Shown here: positions 9,782 through 17,932 of the stretch, in pieces
Numbering within the stretch: position 1 is the stretch's first letter
Layout: each line of letters opens with the position of its first letter
From: JAWPMT01 sp965242775
Lineage (GTDB): Bacteria > Bacteroidota > Bacteroidia > Cytophagales > Cyclobacteriaceae
Direction of reading: 5' to 3'
DNA length: 64,000 nt
NCBI GenBank assembly: GCA_965242775.1
Contig: CBDETI010000018.1
Location: 62,001 to 126,000 of the forward strand
Translations under genes and position numbers: made by a program
The notes under the pieces: generated by a model
The model's database searches: none
What the model was told of the DNA's origin: nothing
The model's input: only the letters and a program-made list of their open reading frames with translations

Positions 9782-10735
9782 ATGGTCCGTGTCCCTTTTT
9801 TTTGGACAGTCTCAAAATCAAATGAAAAAGTGGAAAAATATCTTGTTGTGTTTGCCTTCTGTGTTAACCAGGTCATCGCCGCACATTCCCAGAAGATCGG
9901 CTCTAACGAGCTCCATCCCACGTTATCTCCAGATGGCTCGGAATTGGCTTTTATGTCAAACGTCGACGGAGATGACGAGATCTTCGTCATGAACTTGCGC
10001 AACAAAAAAGTCAGGCAATTAACTTTCAATGAAGAAGAAGATGGAAATCCCACTTGGTCGCCCAATGGAGAATATATTGCCTTCCACACCAAGCACGACG
10101 GTGCCTACAACATTGTCCTTATCAAACTTGCGGGGCTGGATCTTTACGAGATTACCTCAGACACCCTGTCTCAAATGAGTCCGGGTTGGTCCTGGGATTC
10201 GAAGTATATATTTTACGATACTTTCATTGACGGCCTATGGCAAATTGATCGAATTGCCTGGGAAACACATTCAAGGGAAACGTTCTTGCGGGGCAATGGT
10301 GAATATTTGACTTCAACACCATATCCTACAAGCAATAAAATGATCTTCTCCTACACTGATTCTCCAGGCAATCATGATACAGCCCTCGAGATTATTATGA
10401 CCGATAGTGTTGGGGCCAGGATCAAATATTTAACGAATGACTCGGGAGGTAATTCCAATGCCAGTTTCTCGATGGATGGAACTTGGATGGCCTACAATTC
10501 TATTCAAGATGGCAATTGGGAGATATACCTGATGAACTTATTGAACCGGTCCCTCAACAGGCTTACTTATAATGGCGCAATTGACGGGCAACCTGTCATT
10601 GATTCACAGGGCGATAGGATTTACTTTACGTCAAATAGGGATAGCGATTTTGATATCTATGAGATGAATCTTGTGGACAAGCAATTAACAAACCTAACGG
10701 ATGAAATAGGGAAGATGCTACTTCGAAGAGAATAG
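9782..10735 (+). CDS. TolB-like PD40 beta-propeller protein, exported (start uncertain, possible frameshift)
   Basis: About 317 residues from the ATG at 9782; the frame is also open to 9743. It holds six or so PD40 blades (HPTLSPDGSELAFMSN, NPTWSPNGEYIAFHT, MSPGWSWDSKYIFYD and others), the fold of the TolB propeller. Function unknown; such proteins often sense or scaffold in the periplasm. The N-terminus is odd. In frame it reads KYLVVFAFCVNQVIAAHSQ, a usable signal peptide, but the ATG at 9822 in the +1 frame begins MKKWKNILLC, a better signal start that would join this frame at about 9850 if one base were in error. I favour that reading but cannot prove it. Confidence 0.7.
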   Translation: MVRVPFFWTVSKSNEKVEKYLVVFAFCVNQVIAAHSQKIGSNELHPTLSPDGSELAFMSNVDGDDEIFVMNLRNKKVRQLTFNEEEDGNPTWSPNGEYIAFHTKHDGAYNIVLIKLAGLDLYEITSDTLSQMSPGWSWDSKYIFYDTFIDGLWQIDRIAWETHSRETFLRGNGEYLTSTPYPTSNKMIFSYTDSPGNHDTALEIIMTDSVGARIKYLTNDSGGNSNASFSMDGTWMAYNSIQDGNWEIYLMNLLNRSLNRLTYNGAIDGQPVIDSQGDRIYFTSNRDSDFDIYEMNLVDKQLTNLTDEIGKMLLRRE

Positions 10736-10754
10736 AAGCCTTGCTTCAACTTCA

Positions 10755-11307
10755 TCAACTCGCAACCAAATAAAGCGAAACCATGCTCAGAGTATCAATC
10801 AGTCCATGCATGATGATATTGATCCAGAGGTTTCGCTTGCAATTGATAATGAACACAGCCCCTAAAAAAAGACCGGTTACTCCTGTCTTGATAATGCCAA
10901 TTGGTCCCTGGTAGAAGTGGGGCAATCCAAAAAAACTGAACTGGTTAGTAAGCTGAGTACCCAGGCCGCACGGTGACCACCCAAAAATACGGAGATGTTC
11001 TTCATTATAAAGCCTCACCAAATGATTTCCTCGCCAAAAGCAGCCAGCCCCCAGATGCTTATCGAGCTGAGGACTAGTATTAACTCATTGACCTTTAACT
11101 TCTCGAACCTACCTAGATCTTTATGCGCATCAGGAAAAAGTTGAATAATAATTGGATTAACAACGCGAAGAATAGAATCATTAACGTCGCGAGCAACTTC
11201 AAGAAAAAGAAAGCCGCCTCTTTCACAACAGTTTCTATGCATTGAGGGGTAAGGCTAGGGAATGTTGATAACGCATCACGATCATCTTCTCTGATCCGCG
11301 GAATCAA
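10755..11307 (-). pseudogene. CPBP family intramembrane metalloprotease, broken by frameshifts
   Basis: Three overlapping minus-strand frames together make one CPBP (CAAX protease/bacteriocin-processing) protein. The first frame gives the hydrophobic LMILFFALLIQLLFNFFL helix, the second LVLSSISIWGLAAFGEEIIW ending in a stop, and the third FGLPHFYQGPIGIIKTGV and WINIIMHGLIDTLSM. The EExxxR motif is completed (EEIIWRG) only if one base is changed at about 11025, and a second shift lies in the run of seven A at about 10930; a third is near 11115. The EExxxR, FxxxH and HxxxD-like motifs are all present, so the original protein was intact. Members cleave prenylated or bacteriocin peptides or act in immunity. 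Confidence 0.7.
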
Positions 11308-11391
11308 CTTTTGATACTTCTTTCAAGGTCACAATCGGACAAGAGAGTTATGTTCGTTTCTCATCATTTTCTACGATGAGAGGGAAAAACG

Positions 11392-11823
11392 TTAGGAATC
11401 ATTTCCACTCCATGGATCATATGAACCAAAACTCCAAATATGACCTTCAAGGTCTTTACATGTGTAGTTCTTTCCTCCATAATCCTCACTTTTCAACGCT
11501 AGAAGAATTTCAGCGCCATTACTTTTTGCCTTATCGTAATGCTTATCTATCTCGTCATCATCAATAATGATGTAAGCGCTTTGGGTCACGAAACCTCCAA
11601 TCTCTGTTGGGTGTTTGACTAGTTTGGAGAACGCTGATCCACTATCAATTGAACCTAACATGATCATATTTCCTTTGTACGTAAGTTGAGCATGGGCAAT
11701 CTTGCCATCTTCCGTCTGATACACAGCATCTTCTTTGAAGTCAAACGCTTTACAGAGCCAGTTAATTGCTGCTTTAGCATCCCGATAGCTCAGGCTGGGA
11801 ATAATCCTTATCCTATTGTTCAT
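11392..11823 (-). CDS. VOC family protein (PhnB/glyoxalase-like)
   Basis: About 143 residues from the ATG at 11823 (MNNRIRIIPSLSYRDAKAAI); the frame is open eight codons further. It shows the paired beta-alpha-beta-beta-beta units of the vicinal oxygen chelate fold: IPSLSYRDAKAAINWLCKAF, HAQLTYKGNMIMLGS, and the closing KNYTCKDLEGHIWSFGSYDP. Such small VOC proteins include glyoxalases, dioxygenases and antibiotic-binding proteins; nothing in the sequence fixes the substrate. It lies downstream of the AraC gene on the same strand and may be co-regulated. Confidence 0.8.
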   Translation of the reverse strand: MNNRIRIIPSLSYRDAKAAINWLCKAFDFKEDAVYQTEDGKIAHAQLTYKGNMIMLGSIDSGSAFSKLVKHPTEIGGFVTQSAYIIIDDDEIDKHYDKAKSNGAEILLALKSEDYGGKNYTCKDLEGHIWSFGSYDPWSGNDS

Positions 11824-11871
11824 CGTGTTTTTGCCAAAGATGAACACTAAACACCATCAATTCTTGGAAAA

Positions 11872-12687
11872 TCACGACATGCCGATTTCGCCATCTCTCC
11901 ATTCGTGCCCCACCGCTTTTCCTGAAAAATAGTCCTTAGGGTCATGTCCAGAGAATTTTTTAAAATCATTGGTGAAATGAGAATGATCATAGTAACCATT
12001 CTCCAGTGCAATCTGTGTCAAAGATTTGTTATGATTTTTGTATTCATCTGCGGCATTTTGAAAGCGCACGATTCGTTCATACATTTTTGGACTAAAGCCG
12101 GCAAACCTTTTGAATTTTCTTTCAAACTGCCTCCTGGAAAGAGAACATTTGATGGCGAGAAGATCGATATTAAGCCTGCCAGGGTTGTGAATAATGGAAT
12201 GAATGACCTGATGTATTTGCCTATCCTTTTTTTCAATAGCTCCAACTCTTTCTTCCAAGAATTTTGAAATGATTCTGGCTCTTTCAGTATTGTTCCTGGA
12301 AGTCATCATTTTTTCTTCCAATTCCTTCCCCACTACACCAAGAAAAGTAGCTAGGTCTGGTATTTCATTACTCAACTCATCAGTAGGTATAGCAAAGAGT
12401 GCAGGTATCGCAAAGGGATAGAAGTACACACCAAATATTCCAAAGGCTGATCTACATGAATAGATCTGATAGCTCGTAGAAGTTCCCCGGATGGCTGAAA
12501 GGGCTGTTGGGCATTTCCCCTGTGGTTTGATTTGGTCGAAAGTACCATTGTAGTGAAAAATCATCTCTATCCCACCATCAGCGAGTGATCTATGCTCATA
12601 GGGTTGATCACTTTCTAAGGTCCAGAAAAACTGTACATATTCGGTAAGCATGCTGCCGGGAGGAATGATTTGGTAATCAACTTTCAT
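11872..12687 (-). CDS. AraC family transcriptional regulator
   Basis: 271 residues. The N-terminal half (LTEYVQFFWTLESDQPYEHR, ADGGIEMIFHYNG) is a cupin-like sensor of the type found with many Bacteroidota AraC regulators. The C-terminal half, about 165-260, has two helix-turn-helix units: LNIDLLAIKCSLSRRQFERK and SLTQIALENGYYDHSHFTND, followed by FSGHDPKDYF. It is expected to control nearby genes, the VOC gene at 11392 being the closest on the same strand. A second, unrelated AraC-type gene ends 14 bases upstream. Confidence 0.85.
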   Translation of the reverse strand: MKVDYQIIPPGSMLTEYVQFFWTLESDQPYEHRSLADGGIEMIFHYNGTFDQIKPQGKCPTALSAIRGTSTSYQIYSCRSAFGIFGVYFYPFAIPALFAIPTDELSNEIPDLATFLGVVGKELEEKMMTSRNNTERARIISKFLEERVGAIEKKDRQIHQVIHSIIHNPGRLNIDLLAIKCSLSRRQFERKFKRFAGFSPKMYERIVRFQNAADEYKNHNKSLTQIALENGYYDHSHFTNDFKKFSGHDPKDYFSGKAVGHEWRDGEIGMS

Positions 12688-12700
12688 CTATGCATAATTT

Positions 12701-13684
12701 TCAAACCCACACTGCGGCATCTTTATTGAACTTATTCCTATAGGCTACAGGCGTAAGGCCTGTGATTTTTCGGAAGACATTTCGAAAGGCTTTGGTATCT
12801 GAATAGCCTACTTCATACATTACCTCATTCACATTTTTGTTGGTCTTTTCAAGTTCTTTTTTGGCAGCTTCGATCTTTACACGCTGGATATATTCTATCA
12901 CGGTATTATGAGTAGCTTTTTTGAATCTTCTCTCAAGGCTTCTCCTGGCAAGTGCAAATTGATTACTTAAATCATCCACGGTTAATTTCTCATGATAGTG
13001 GTTTTCAATAAAAAGCTGGATGTCCCGAACGCTTTCATCCGAATGTTCGGTTTGTCCTTGGAATATGATGAAAGGAGACTGGCTATTGCGGTCAATTTCA
13101 ATAGCAAAATACTTGGCTGCCAATACGGCCATCTCCCGGCCCGTGTATTTCTCAACAATGTAAAGCAGTAAGTTCCACAATGAGTTAGCGCCGCCACTGG
13201 AATAGATGCCATCTTCATCGGTAATCACCTGATCATCCACAAGCGCGACATTGGGGAACATTTGTCTAAACTGGTCAGCAAATACCCAGTGGGTAGAACA
13301 TTTCCTGCCCTTGAGCAAACCTGTGGAGGCGAGAAAGAAGGCTCCTGCGCACAAACTGGCGAGCTCTGCCCTTTGGCCATATTGCTTTTTTATCCACGGA
13401 ACAAAACCCTCATTGGCCTTCAAGACTTCCTCGATATTGCCATTGATGGCGGGAAGAAAGACCAAGTCTGTATTCTCCACCTGAGGGATGAGTTGGTCTA
13501 CATGCACGGTATAGGCCCCTTGGTGGAGCATTACCTCTCTCGCCAGTCCGACGAGATTCACGTCAAACGCAGCTTCTTTACCACCGCTTATCAGGAATTG
13601 ATTGACTGCCTCAAAAAGGTATCTGGTGTCTTCAATACTTGATAGCACGGCGTTACTGGGTACAAGAATCGACACATGTTTCAT
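12701..13684 (-). CDS. GlxA family transcriptional regulator (DJ-1/PfpI domain plus AraC HTH)
   Basis: About 327 residues from the ATG at 13684 (MKHVSILVPSNAVLSSIEDT); an in-frame Met 12 codons upstream exists but is less likely. Residues 1-190 are a DJ-1/PfpI-like amidotransferase fold with the nucleophile-elbow-like ASLCAGAFFLASTGLLKGR and the THWVFADQF block. Residues about 220-320 are an AraC-type DNA-binding domain (LTVDDLSNQFALARRSLERR, NVNEVMYEVGYSDTKAFRNV). GlxA-type regulators respond to small metabolites and control neighbouring catabolic genes. The divergent VOC gene at 13801 and AHSA1 gene at 14298 are the likely targets. Confidence 0.9.
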   Translation of the reverse strand: MKHVSILVPSNAVLSSIEDTRYLFEAVNQFLISGGKEAAFDVNLVGLAREVMLHQGAYTVHVDQLIPQVENTDLVFLPAINGNIEEVLKANEGFVPWIKKQYGQRAELASLCAGAFFLASTGLLKGRKCSTHWVFADQFRQMFPNVALVDDQVITDEDGIYSSGGANSLWNLLLYIVEKYTGREMAVLAAKYFAIEIDRNSQSPFIIFQGQTEHSDESVRDIQLFIENHYHEKLTVDDLSNQFALARRSLERRFKKATHNTVIEYIQRVKIEAAKKELEKTNKNVNEVMYEVGYSDTKAFRNVFRKITGLTPVAYRNKFNKDAAVWV

Positions 13685-13800
13685 CTTAATAAAGCTATGA
13701 ATTTCTTGTGGCGGGATCAACCCCTTAATACGTCGTTTTTGACTCTAGCAAGGCCCGCCCATATGGCCTATGTTTGGCCAGAAGCAAACAGATCTAGAAT

Positions 13801-14232
13801 ATGATACAAAGTCTTTGGGTTAATCTACCTGTGAAGAACCTGGAAAGATCCAGAAATTTCTTCAAGGCGATTGGCTTTCAATTCAATGAAAGATTTGGTG
13901 AAAATAGCGAAGCGTCGGCATGCCTGGAGATAGGGAGCAAACCGGATATGGTCATGCTTTTCGTGGATTCCACTTTTGAGAACTTTACACGCCATCCTGT
14001 CTCAGATACACGGAAAGGTACAGAGGTTTTACTTTCAATTGACGTGGCTTCCAGGAATGAGGTAGACATGTTAGCAACAAAAGTAGAACAGGCCGGAGGA
14101 ACCCTTTTTTCGAACCCTGAAATAATCGAAGGGTGGATGTACGGTTGTGGATTTAAAGATGTTGATGGTCACCGCTGGAATGTACTTTTTATGGACATGG
14201 ATAAAATGCCCGGCGATTCAAAACCGCAATAA
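13801..14232 (+). CDS. VOC family protein (glyoxalase-like)
   Basis: 143 residues with two VOC modules: SLWVNLPVKNLERSRNFFKA at the start and a second half ending GFKDVDGHRWNVLFMDMD. The KNLERSRNFF and DVDGHRWNV signatures are typical of small glyoxalase/bleomycin-resistance relatives. Substrate unknown. It is divergent from the GlxA-type regulator and leads a short same-strand pair with the AHSA1 gene 66 bases downstream, an arrangement often seen in Bacteroidota. Confidence 0.85.
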   Translation: MIQSLWVNLPVKNLERSRNFFKAIGFQFNERFGENSEASACLEIGSKPDMVMLFVDSTFENFTRHPVSDTRKGTEVLLSIDVASRNEVDMLATKVEQAGGTLFSNPEIIEGWMYGCGFKDVDGHRWNVLFMDMDKMPGDSKPQ

Positions 14233-14297
14233 CCTTTGAAATGACTAAAACTATCGGCTTGCGATGAGATCCCCAAGCACAACAGAAGAATGAAACT

Positions 14298-14783
14298 ATG
14301 GCAAAGAAAAATCTAAATATGACCCTTGTAAGAACATTCAATGCCCCATTGCAAGAAGTCTGGAAGGCATGGTCCAAAGCTGAGCTTATCAAGCTGTGGT
14401 GGGGACCGGAAGGATTTACGGCCCCGTTAGTGAAAGTTGACTTCAAAGAGGGTGGTAGCACCTTTGTTTGCATGAGTTCTCCGGATTTTGGCGATATCTA
14501 CAATATTTGGACCTATCAAAAAATAGATCCAAGGCAGCGAATAGTATTCATCTCTCACTTCGCAGACAAGGATCGCAATCACCTGGATCCGGCAGATCTT
14601 GGTTTGCCTCCGGGGATTCCGCGGGAAGTTCCTCACACGATCCTTTTTCGGGACCTGGGCGAGGGGAGGACGGAAGTGGAAATAGTCGAAGCAGGTTATG
14701 GCACTTCAGAAGTGGTAGAACTATCCAGGGGAGGGATGAATCAGTGCCTGGATAAAATGGCTAAGGCACTGGACAACAATTGA
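14298..14783 (+). CDS. SRPBCC/AHSA1 domain protein
   Basis: 161 residues with the START-like AHSA1 pattern: VRTFNAPLQEVWKAWSKAEL, then LWWGPEGFTAPLVKVDFKEG, and the C-terminal GGMNQCLDKMAKAL helix. The fold is a helix-grip hydrophobic cavity that binds small molecules or lipids. No catalytic residue is evident. It follows the VOC gene and precedes the operators of the ArsR operon, so it probably belongs to the VOC transcript; a second AHSA1 gene lies inside the ArsR operon. Confidence 0.85.
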   Translation: MAKKNLNMTLVRTFNAPLQEVWKAWSKAELIKLWWGPEGFTAPLVKVDFKEGGSTFVCMSSPDFGDIYNIWTYQKIDPRQRIVFISHFADKDRNHLDPADLGLPPGIPREVPHTILFRDLGEGRTEVEIVEAGYGTSEVVELSRGGMNQCLDKMAKALDNN

Positions 14784-14826
14784 TGGTGGTAAGAATTTTC
14801 ACATTAAGATGGCTTAATCATAATGT

Positions 14827-14874
14827 TTTGTGCAGTTAAGTAACTGCATGTATATTTGCAGTCAAATGACTGCA
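14827..14874 (+). promoter_or_regulatory. Promoter of the ArsR operon with two 18-base palindromic operators
   Basis: TTTG at 14827-14830, then exactly 20 bases, then TATATTTG at 14851-14858, matches the Bacteroidota -33/-7 promoter (TTTG, about 19-20 bases, TAnnTTTG). Two perfect dyads overlay it: TGCAGTTA-AG-TAACTGCA at 14831-14848 fills the spacer, and TGCAGTCA-AA-TGACTGCA at 14857-14874 overlaps the -7 box and start point. Their centres are 26 bases apart. The ArsR ATG follows at 14877. Binding of a dimer at either site would block RNA polymerase, so this reads as an autorepressed promoter. Confidence 0.8.
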
Positions 14875-14876
14875 TT

Positions 14877-15200
14877 ATGAAATCAAGAAGGGACGTATTT
14901 CAGGCAATTGCCGACCCAACGCGGAGAGCTATTCTGACCTTGCTTACTGCGGGTGCTATGACACCAGGGGCAATTGCCGCAAACTTTGATTCAGCCAGAC
15001 AGACCGTGTCCAGGCATATTCAAATTCTTTCCGAGTGTGAGTTGGTAACGCAGGAACATACGGGTAGGGAGATTGCCTATCACCTGAATGCCGAGAAAAT
15101 GAAGGAGATAGTCAATTTCATAGCACCTTTTGTCAATTTATGGGATGAAAGGTTCAACAAATTGGAGGTCGTGATGAAGAATTACGAAAAGGGAAAATAG
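14877..15200 (+). CDS. ArsR family winged-helix transcriptional regulator
   Basis: 107 residues from the ATG at 14877. Core motifs are FQAIADPTRRAILTLL, MTPGAIAANFDSARQTVSRH and CELVTQEHTGREIAYHLN, the ArsR fold. It has no Cys pair of the metal-sensing ArsR/SmtB members, and it heads an operon with an AHSA1 gene, the usual arrangement for a non-metal subgroup. An in-frame TTG at 14856 was rejected because it lies in the second operator palindrome and in the -7 region. Expected to repress its own operon (14877-17286) through the two dyads just upstream. Confidence 0.9.
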   Translation: MKSRRDVFQAIADPTRRAILTLLTAGAMTPGAIAANFDSARQTVSRHIQILSECELVTQEHTGREIAYHLNAEKMKEIVNFIAPFVNLWDERFNKLEVVMKNYEKGK

Positions 15201-15207
15201 AAAAGAC

Positions 15208-15678
15208 ATGGAGATGAAAACACAAGTTGAAGCGGAAGATGGCAAACAAGAAATTTTAATTTTCAGGGAATTTGATCTACCGGTAGATCTTGTCTTCAAG
15301 GCTTACACAGAGTCGGAATTTTTGGAACAATGGATGGGGACAAAGGTGATTAAGTTGGTATCTCAGGTTCATGGCAGTTACCAATTCGAAACGAGCGATC
15401 CCGAAGGAAATGTTGTCTTTCGGGCGAATGGAACGATCCACGACCTAAGGCCCAATTCCATGATCACAAGAACTTTTCAAATGCATGGCTTTCCTGCACA
15501 CCTTGAATTTCTGGATTTTGAAGCACTCACTGAAACCACCAGCCGACTCGCAATTCATATGATTTTCAGGACCGTCGAAGACCGAGACCAATTGCTGAAG
15601 TTGCCATTTGCGTATGGCCTAAGTATGGCTCACGATAAACTTCAGGAAATACTTTCAAGCGATGAAGAGGAGAAATAA
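15208..15678 (+). CDS. SRPBCC/AHSA1 domain protein, ArsR operon
   Basis: 156 residues. EILIFREFDLPVDLVFKAYT and SEFLEQWMGTKVIKLVSQVH are the AHSA1 start, with the middle FRANGTIHDLRPNSMITRTF and a closing KLPFAYGLSMAHDKLQEIL helix. It is the regular partner of ArsR regulators that lack metal sites; the binding pocket is thought to take a hydrophobic ligand. It begins 7 bases after the ArsR stop and its end overlaps the DoxX start by 17 bases, so it is in the same transcript. Confidence 0.88.
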   Translation: MEMKTQVEAEDGKQEILIFREFDLPVDLVFKAYTESEFLEQWMGTKVIKLVSQVHGSYQFETSDPEGNVVFRANGTIHDLRPNSMITRTFQMHGFPAHLEFLDFEALTETTSRLAIHMIFRTVEDRDQLLKLPFAYGLSMAHDKLQEILSSDEEEK

Positions 15679-16045
15679 GATCATTTATTGGATTGCCACG
15701 ACTTGGCTTTCATTGGGTATGTTATCTACAGGTATTGTGCAAATAATATCAATGGAAGAAGAAGTAGAAAAGCTGACAGCACTCGGCTACCCGATTTATT
15801 TTCTTACCATCATTGGTACCTGGAAGATATTAGGTGTAATCACTGTGCTCGTTCCTAAATTACCGCTCTTAAAGGAATGGGCCTACGCCGGCTTTTTCTT
15901 TCTAATGTCGGGAGCTGTTTTTACCCACTTGGCTGTTGGCGATGAGGTAATCACCCTTTTTGGTCCTATACCGCTGATTATTCTTACAATTTTGTCCTGG
16001 CATTTCAGACCGTCAGCACGTAAACTTCCAATCAATCTTTTATGA
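15662..16045 (+). CDS. DoxX-like membrane protein
   Basis: 127 residues with four predicted membrane helices (IIYWIATTWLSLGMLSTGI, PIYFLTIIGTWKILGVITVL, WAYAGFFFLMSGAVFTHLA, FGPIPLIILTILSWHF). The pattern, with the conserved LGYP and WKILG elements, is the DoxX-like family, quinone-linked or redox membrane proteins of uncertain role. Translationally coupled to the AHSA1 gene by a 17-base overlap and one base ahead of the next ATG. Confidence 0.88.
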   Translation: MKRRNKIIYWIATTWLSLGMLSTGIVQIISMEEEVEKLTALGYPIYFLTIIGTWKILGVITVLVPKLPLLKEWAYAGFFFLMSGAVFTHLAVGDEVITLFGPIPLIILTILSWHFRPSARKLPINLL

Positions 16046-16046
16046 A

Positions 16047-16685
16047 ATGGAACTGAATCCCCAGGTCGATAAGTATTTAGTTGATGGTTGCATGCGATGT
16101 AAATATGGTGGAACACCGCAGTGCAAAGTGTTAAACTGGGTGGAAGCTTTAGAACTGCTTAGACAAATTGTTTTGGAGACAGGCCTCACCGAAGAGGTTA
16201 AATGGGGTGTTCCTGTTTACTCACACAAAGGTAAAAATGTGGTGACCGTAAGTGCCTTGAAAGATTCGGCTAACCTAGGTTTTTTCAAAGGCGTGTTTTT
16301 GGCTGATGCACATAAAATTCTTCAGCAACAAGGAAATCTTCAGTCAGACAGGATTGTGAAATTTACCCGGGTAGGGGATATCACAAAATTGAAAGATGTG
16401 CTGAAGACATATGTCTTGGAAGCGATCGAAATTGAGGAAAGTGGCAAAAAAGTTGAGTTTAAGGAGAATCCGGAGCCAATTCCCGATGAACTGCAACAGC
16501 GACTGGATGATGATCCTGTATTTAAAGCTGCATTTGAAGCACTGACACGGGGACGCCAAAGAGGCTACATTATTCATTTTTCTCAACCCAAACAATCAGC
16601 TACTCGAAAATCAAGAATTGAAAAATGTACACCAAAGATCATGGCAGGAGAAGGGTTGCATGATTATATGAAGAGGAAGAAATAA
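16047..16685 (+). CDS. YdeI/OmpD-associated family protein (DUF1801 domain)
   Basis: 212 residues. The N-terminal 120 residues form a DUF1801 domain (LRQIVLETGLTEEVKWGVPV, KNVVTVSALKDSANLGFFKG, then RIVKFTRVGDITKLKDVLKT). The C-terminal part (IPDELQQRLDDDPVFKAAFE, LTRGRQRGYIIHFSQPKQSA, RKSRIEKCTPKIMAGEG) is the YdeI-type tail. Function is not established. It is fourth in the ArsR operon, a frequent neighbour of AHSA1 and DoxX genes in Bacteroidota. Confidence 0.88.
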   Translation: MELNPQVDKYLVDGCMRCKYGGTPQCKVLNWVEALELLRQIVLETGLTEEVKWGVPVYSHKGKNVVTVSALKDSANLGFFKGVFLADAHKILQQQGNLQSDRIVKFTRVGDITKLKDVLKTYVLEAIEIEESGKKVEFKENPEPIPDELQQRLDDDPVFKAAFEALTRGRQRGYIIHFSQPKQSATRKSRIEKCTPKIMAGEGLHDYMKRKK

Positions 16686-16695
16686 GGTCGTTGAT

Positions 16696-17286
16696 ATGCT
16701 ATTCAAGCAATACCATCTGGAACGAATAAAATCGGGGGAGATTAGTCTTGCCTTTCGAAAATGGAAAAGGCTCGCTGTGAAGTCGGGTAGTTTGGTCAAA
16801 ACGGCCATTGGGCTTGTGAGGATCGGTGATGTGAAAGAAATAGCAATTGCCCAGATTACTGAGTCAGATGCCCGGAAAGCCGGATTTAAATCTGTTGCGG
16901 CCTTGTTAAAGTTGCTTCAGAGTGTCAAGGAAGGCACGGTGTACCGCATTGAAGTAGCGTATCACGCTCCAGATCCCAGAATTGCATTAAGAAATAGAAG
17001 GGAAATTACAGAGGAGGAGTTTGAGCAACTAAAGAGGAAGCTTGAAAAGTTGGACTACCACAGCAAAGTAGGGGTATGGACTTACAGCACGCTCCTCGCC
17101 ATTCAAAGAAACCCAAAGCTTAAGGCGATGGATCTTGCCGTTATGCTCTCAAAAGAAAAGGATTGGTTGAAACTAAACATCCGGAAGCTGAAAAACCTTG
17201 GATTAACAATCAGCCATCATCCGGGGTACGAAATTTCGCCCTTTGGTGAGGCCTACCTTCGTCGCGTTCGCTTGAAAGAGGGTTAA
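16696..17286 (+). CDS. ASCH domain protein, end of ArsR operon
   Basis: 196 residues. The first 110 residues show an ASCH (PUA-like) domain: LFKQYHLERIKSGEISLAFR, KTAIGLVRIGDVKEIAIAQI, and YRIEVAYHAPDPRIALRNR. The C-terminal part is helical and rich in Lys, with a winged-helix look (WTYSTLLAIQRNPKLKAMDL, LKLNIRKLKNLGLTISHHPG). ASCH domains bind RNA or nucleotides; some are amidohydrolases on modified nucleosides. Here the extra helix domain suggests a nucleic-acid role. It begins 10 bases after the YdeI gene. Confidence 0.8.
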   Translation: MLFKQYHLERIKSGEISLAFRKWKRLAVKSGSLVKTAIGLVRIGDVKEIAIAQITESDARKAGFKSVAALLKLLQSVKEGTVYRIEVAYHAPDPRIALRNRREITEEEFEQLKRKLEKLDYHSKVGVWTYSTLLAIQRNPKLKAMDLAVMLSKEKDWLKLNIRKLKNLGLTISHHPGYEISPFGEAYLRRVRLKEG

Positions 17287-17315
17287 GGCCATAGAATTGC
17301 CGTTTTATGGCTAAG
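17284..17315 (+). terminator. Weak stem after the ArsR operon
   Basis: GCCATA at 17288-17293 pairs with TATGGC at 17306-17311, and flanking TTAA/TAA bases extend the stem. No T-run follows, so this is only a possible transcript end. Confidence 0.25.
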
Positions 17316-17543
17316 GCGTATCTCCATGGGACGTGCGTTTCGGTTGTCCTCTTGGTCATTGGAAAAAAATGCAAGAAGCACGTACACTTCATGCTGAAAG
17401 TGAGATGAATCTGATTAACGTTAGTTCCATTGTAGGTGATAAGAACTAGCAAGCATTTCAGTACGTCTTCAAACGATATTATGTTGATTGACTTGATTTC
17501 TGCACTTCAATCCCTCAAACGGTGCCTATTTGAAGCACTGCCC

Positions 17544-17909
17544 CTATACTCTTAGCAAGTTGGAAAAACGTTCTCTATTTCCGTAAACCAGTGCCAGGCT
17601 TAGTACTAAACAACCTGCTGCCGGCCCTATACCCGAAGGGTCATGTAGCCCGTGAAAAACAGTGGCATTGAACATAATGGCTGTGATAATTGTCAAGCCT
17701 AGGGGCGCAAATCTGTTGACCAGCAAAGCGATTCCACCAGCCACTTCCAATATGCCGACCAGCTTTAAAAACCCGGATGCTATGTAGATGTGCATTAGTT
17801 CGCCACCGGCACCAGGAGGATTGGGTATTGCTATGAAGACGAGGAATTTATTCACTCCAATGATGACCATGAAAAGGCCAAGAAGGATACGTAAGACTTT
17901 GAATGCCAT
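17544..17909 (-). CDS. DoxX family membrane protein
   Basis: 121 residues, four membrane helices (LRILLGLFMVIIGVNKFLVF, FLKLVGILEVAGGIALLVNR, GLTIITAIMFNATVFHGLHD, and AAGCLVLSLALVYG). The GVNKF and LEVAGGIALL elements are the DoxX signature. It lies 24 bases downstream of the hydrolase gene on the same strand, so the two and perhaps the Crp/Fnr gene form a small transcript. The 250 bases between this gene and the ArsR operon hold no gene that I can support. Confidence 0.88.
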   Translation of the reverse strand: MAFKVLRILLGLFMVIIGVNKFLVFIAIPNPPGAGGELMHIYIASGFLKLVGILEVAGGIALLVNRFAPLGLTIITAIMFNATVFHGLHDPSGIGPAAGCLVLSLALVYGNRERFSNLLRV

Positions 17910-17932
17910 GGTTGCAACGGTTATTTATGTTT

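Noticed and set aside
9672..9992. Independent gene beginning MPMGGTSSND or MKKWKN
   Set aside because: After the signal-like start the frame loses all PD40 features that continue in the neighbouring frame; it is at most the displaced N-terminus.
14856..14876. Upstream TTG start for the ArsR gene
   Set aside because: It is inside the second palindrome and the -7 region; the ATG at 14877 fits promoter spacing and family length.
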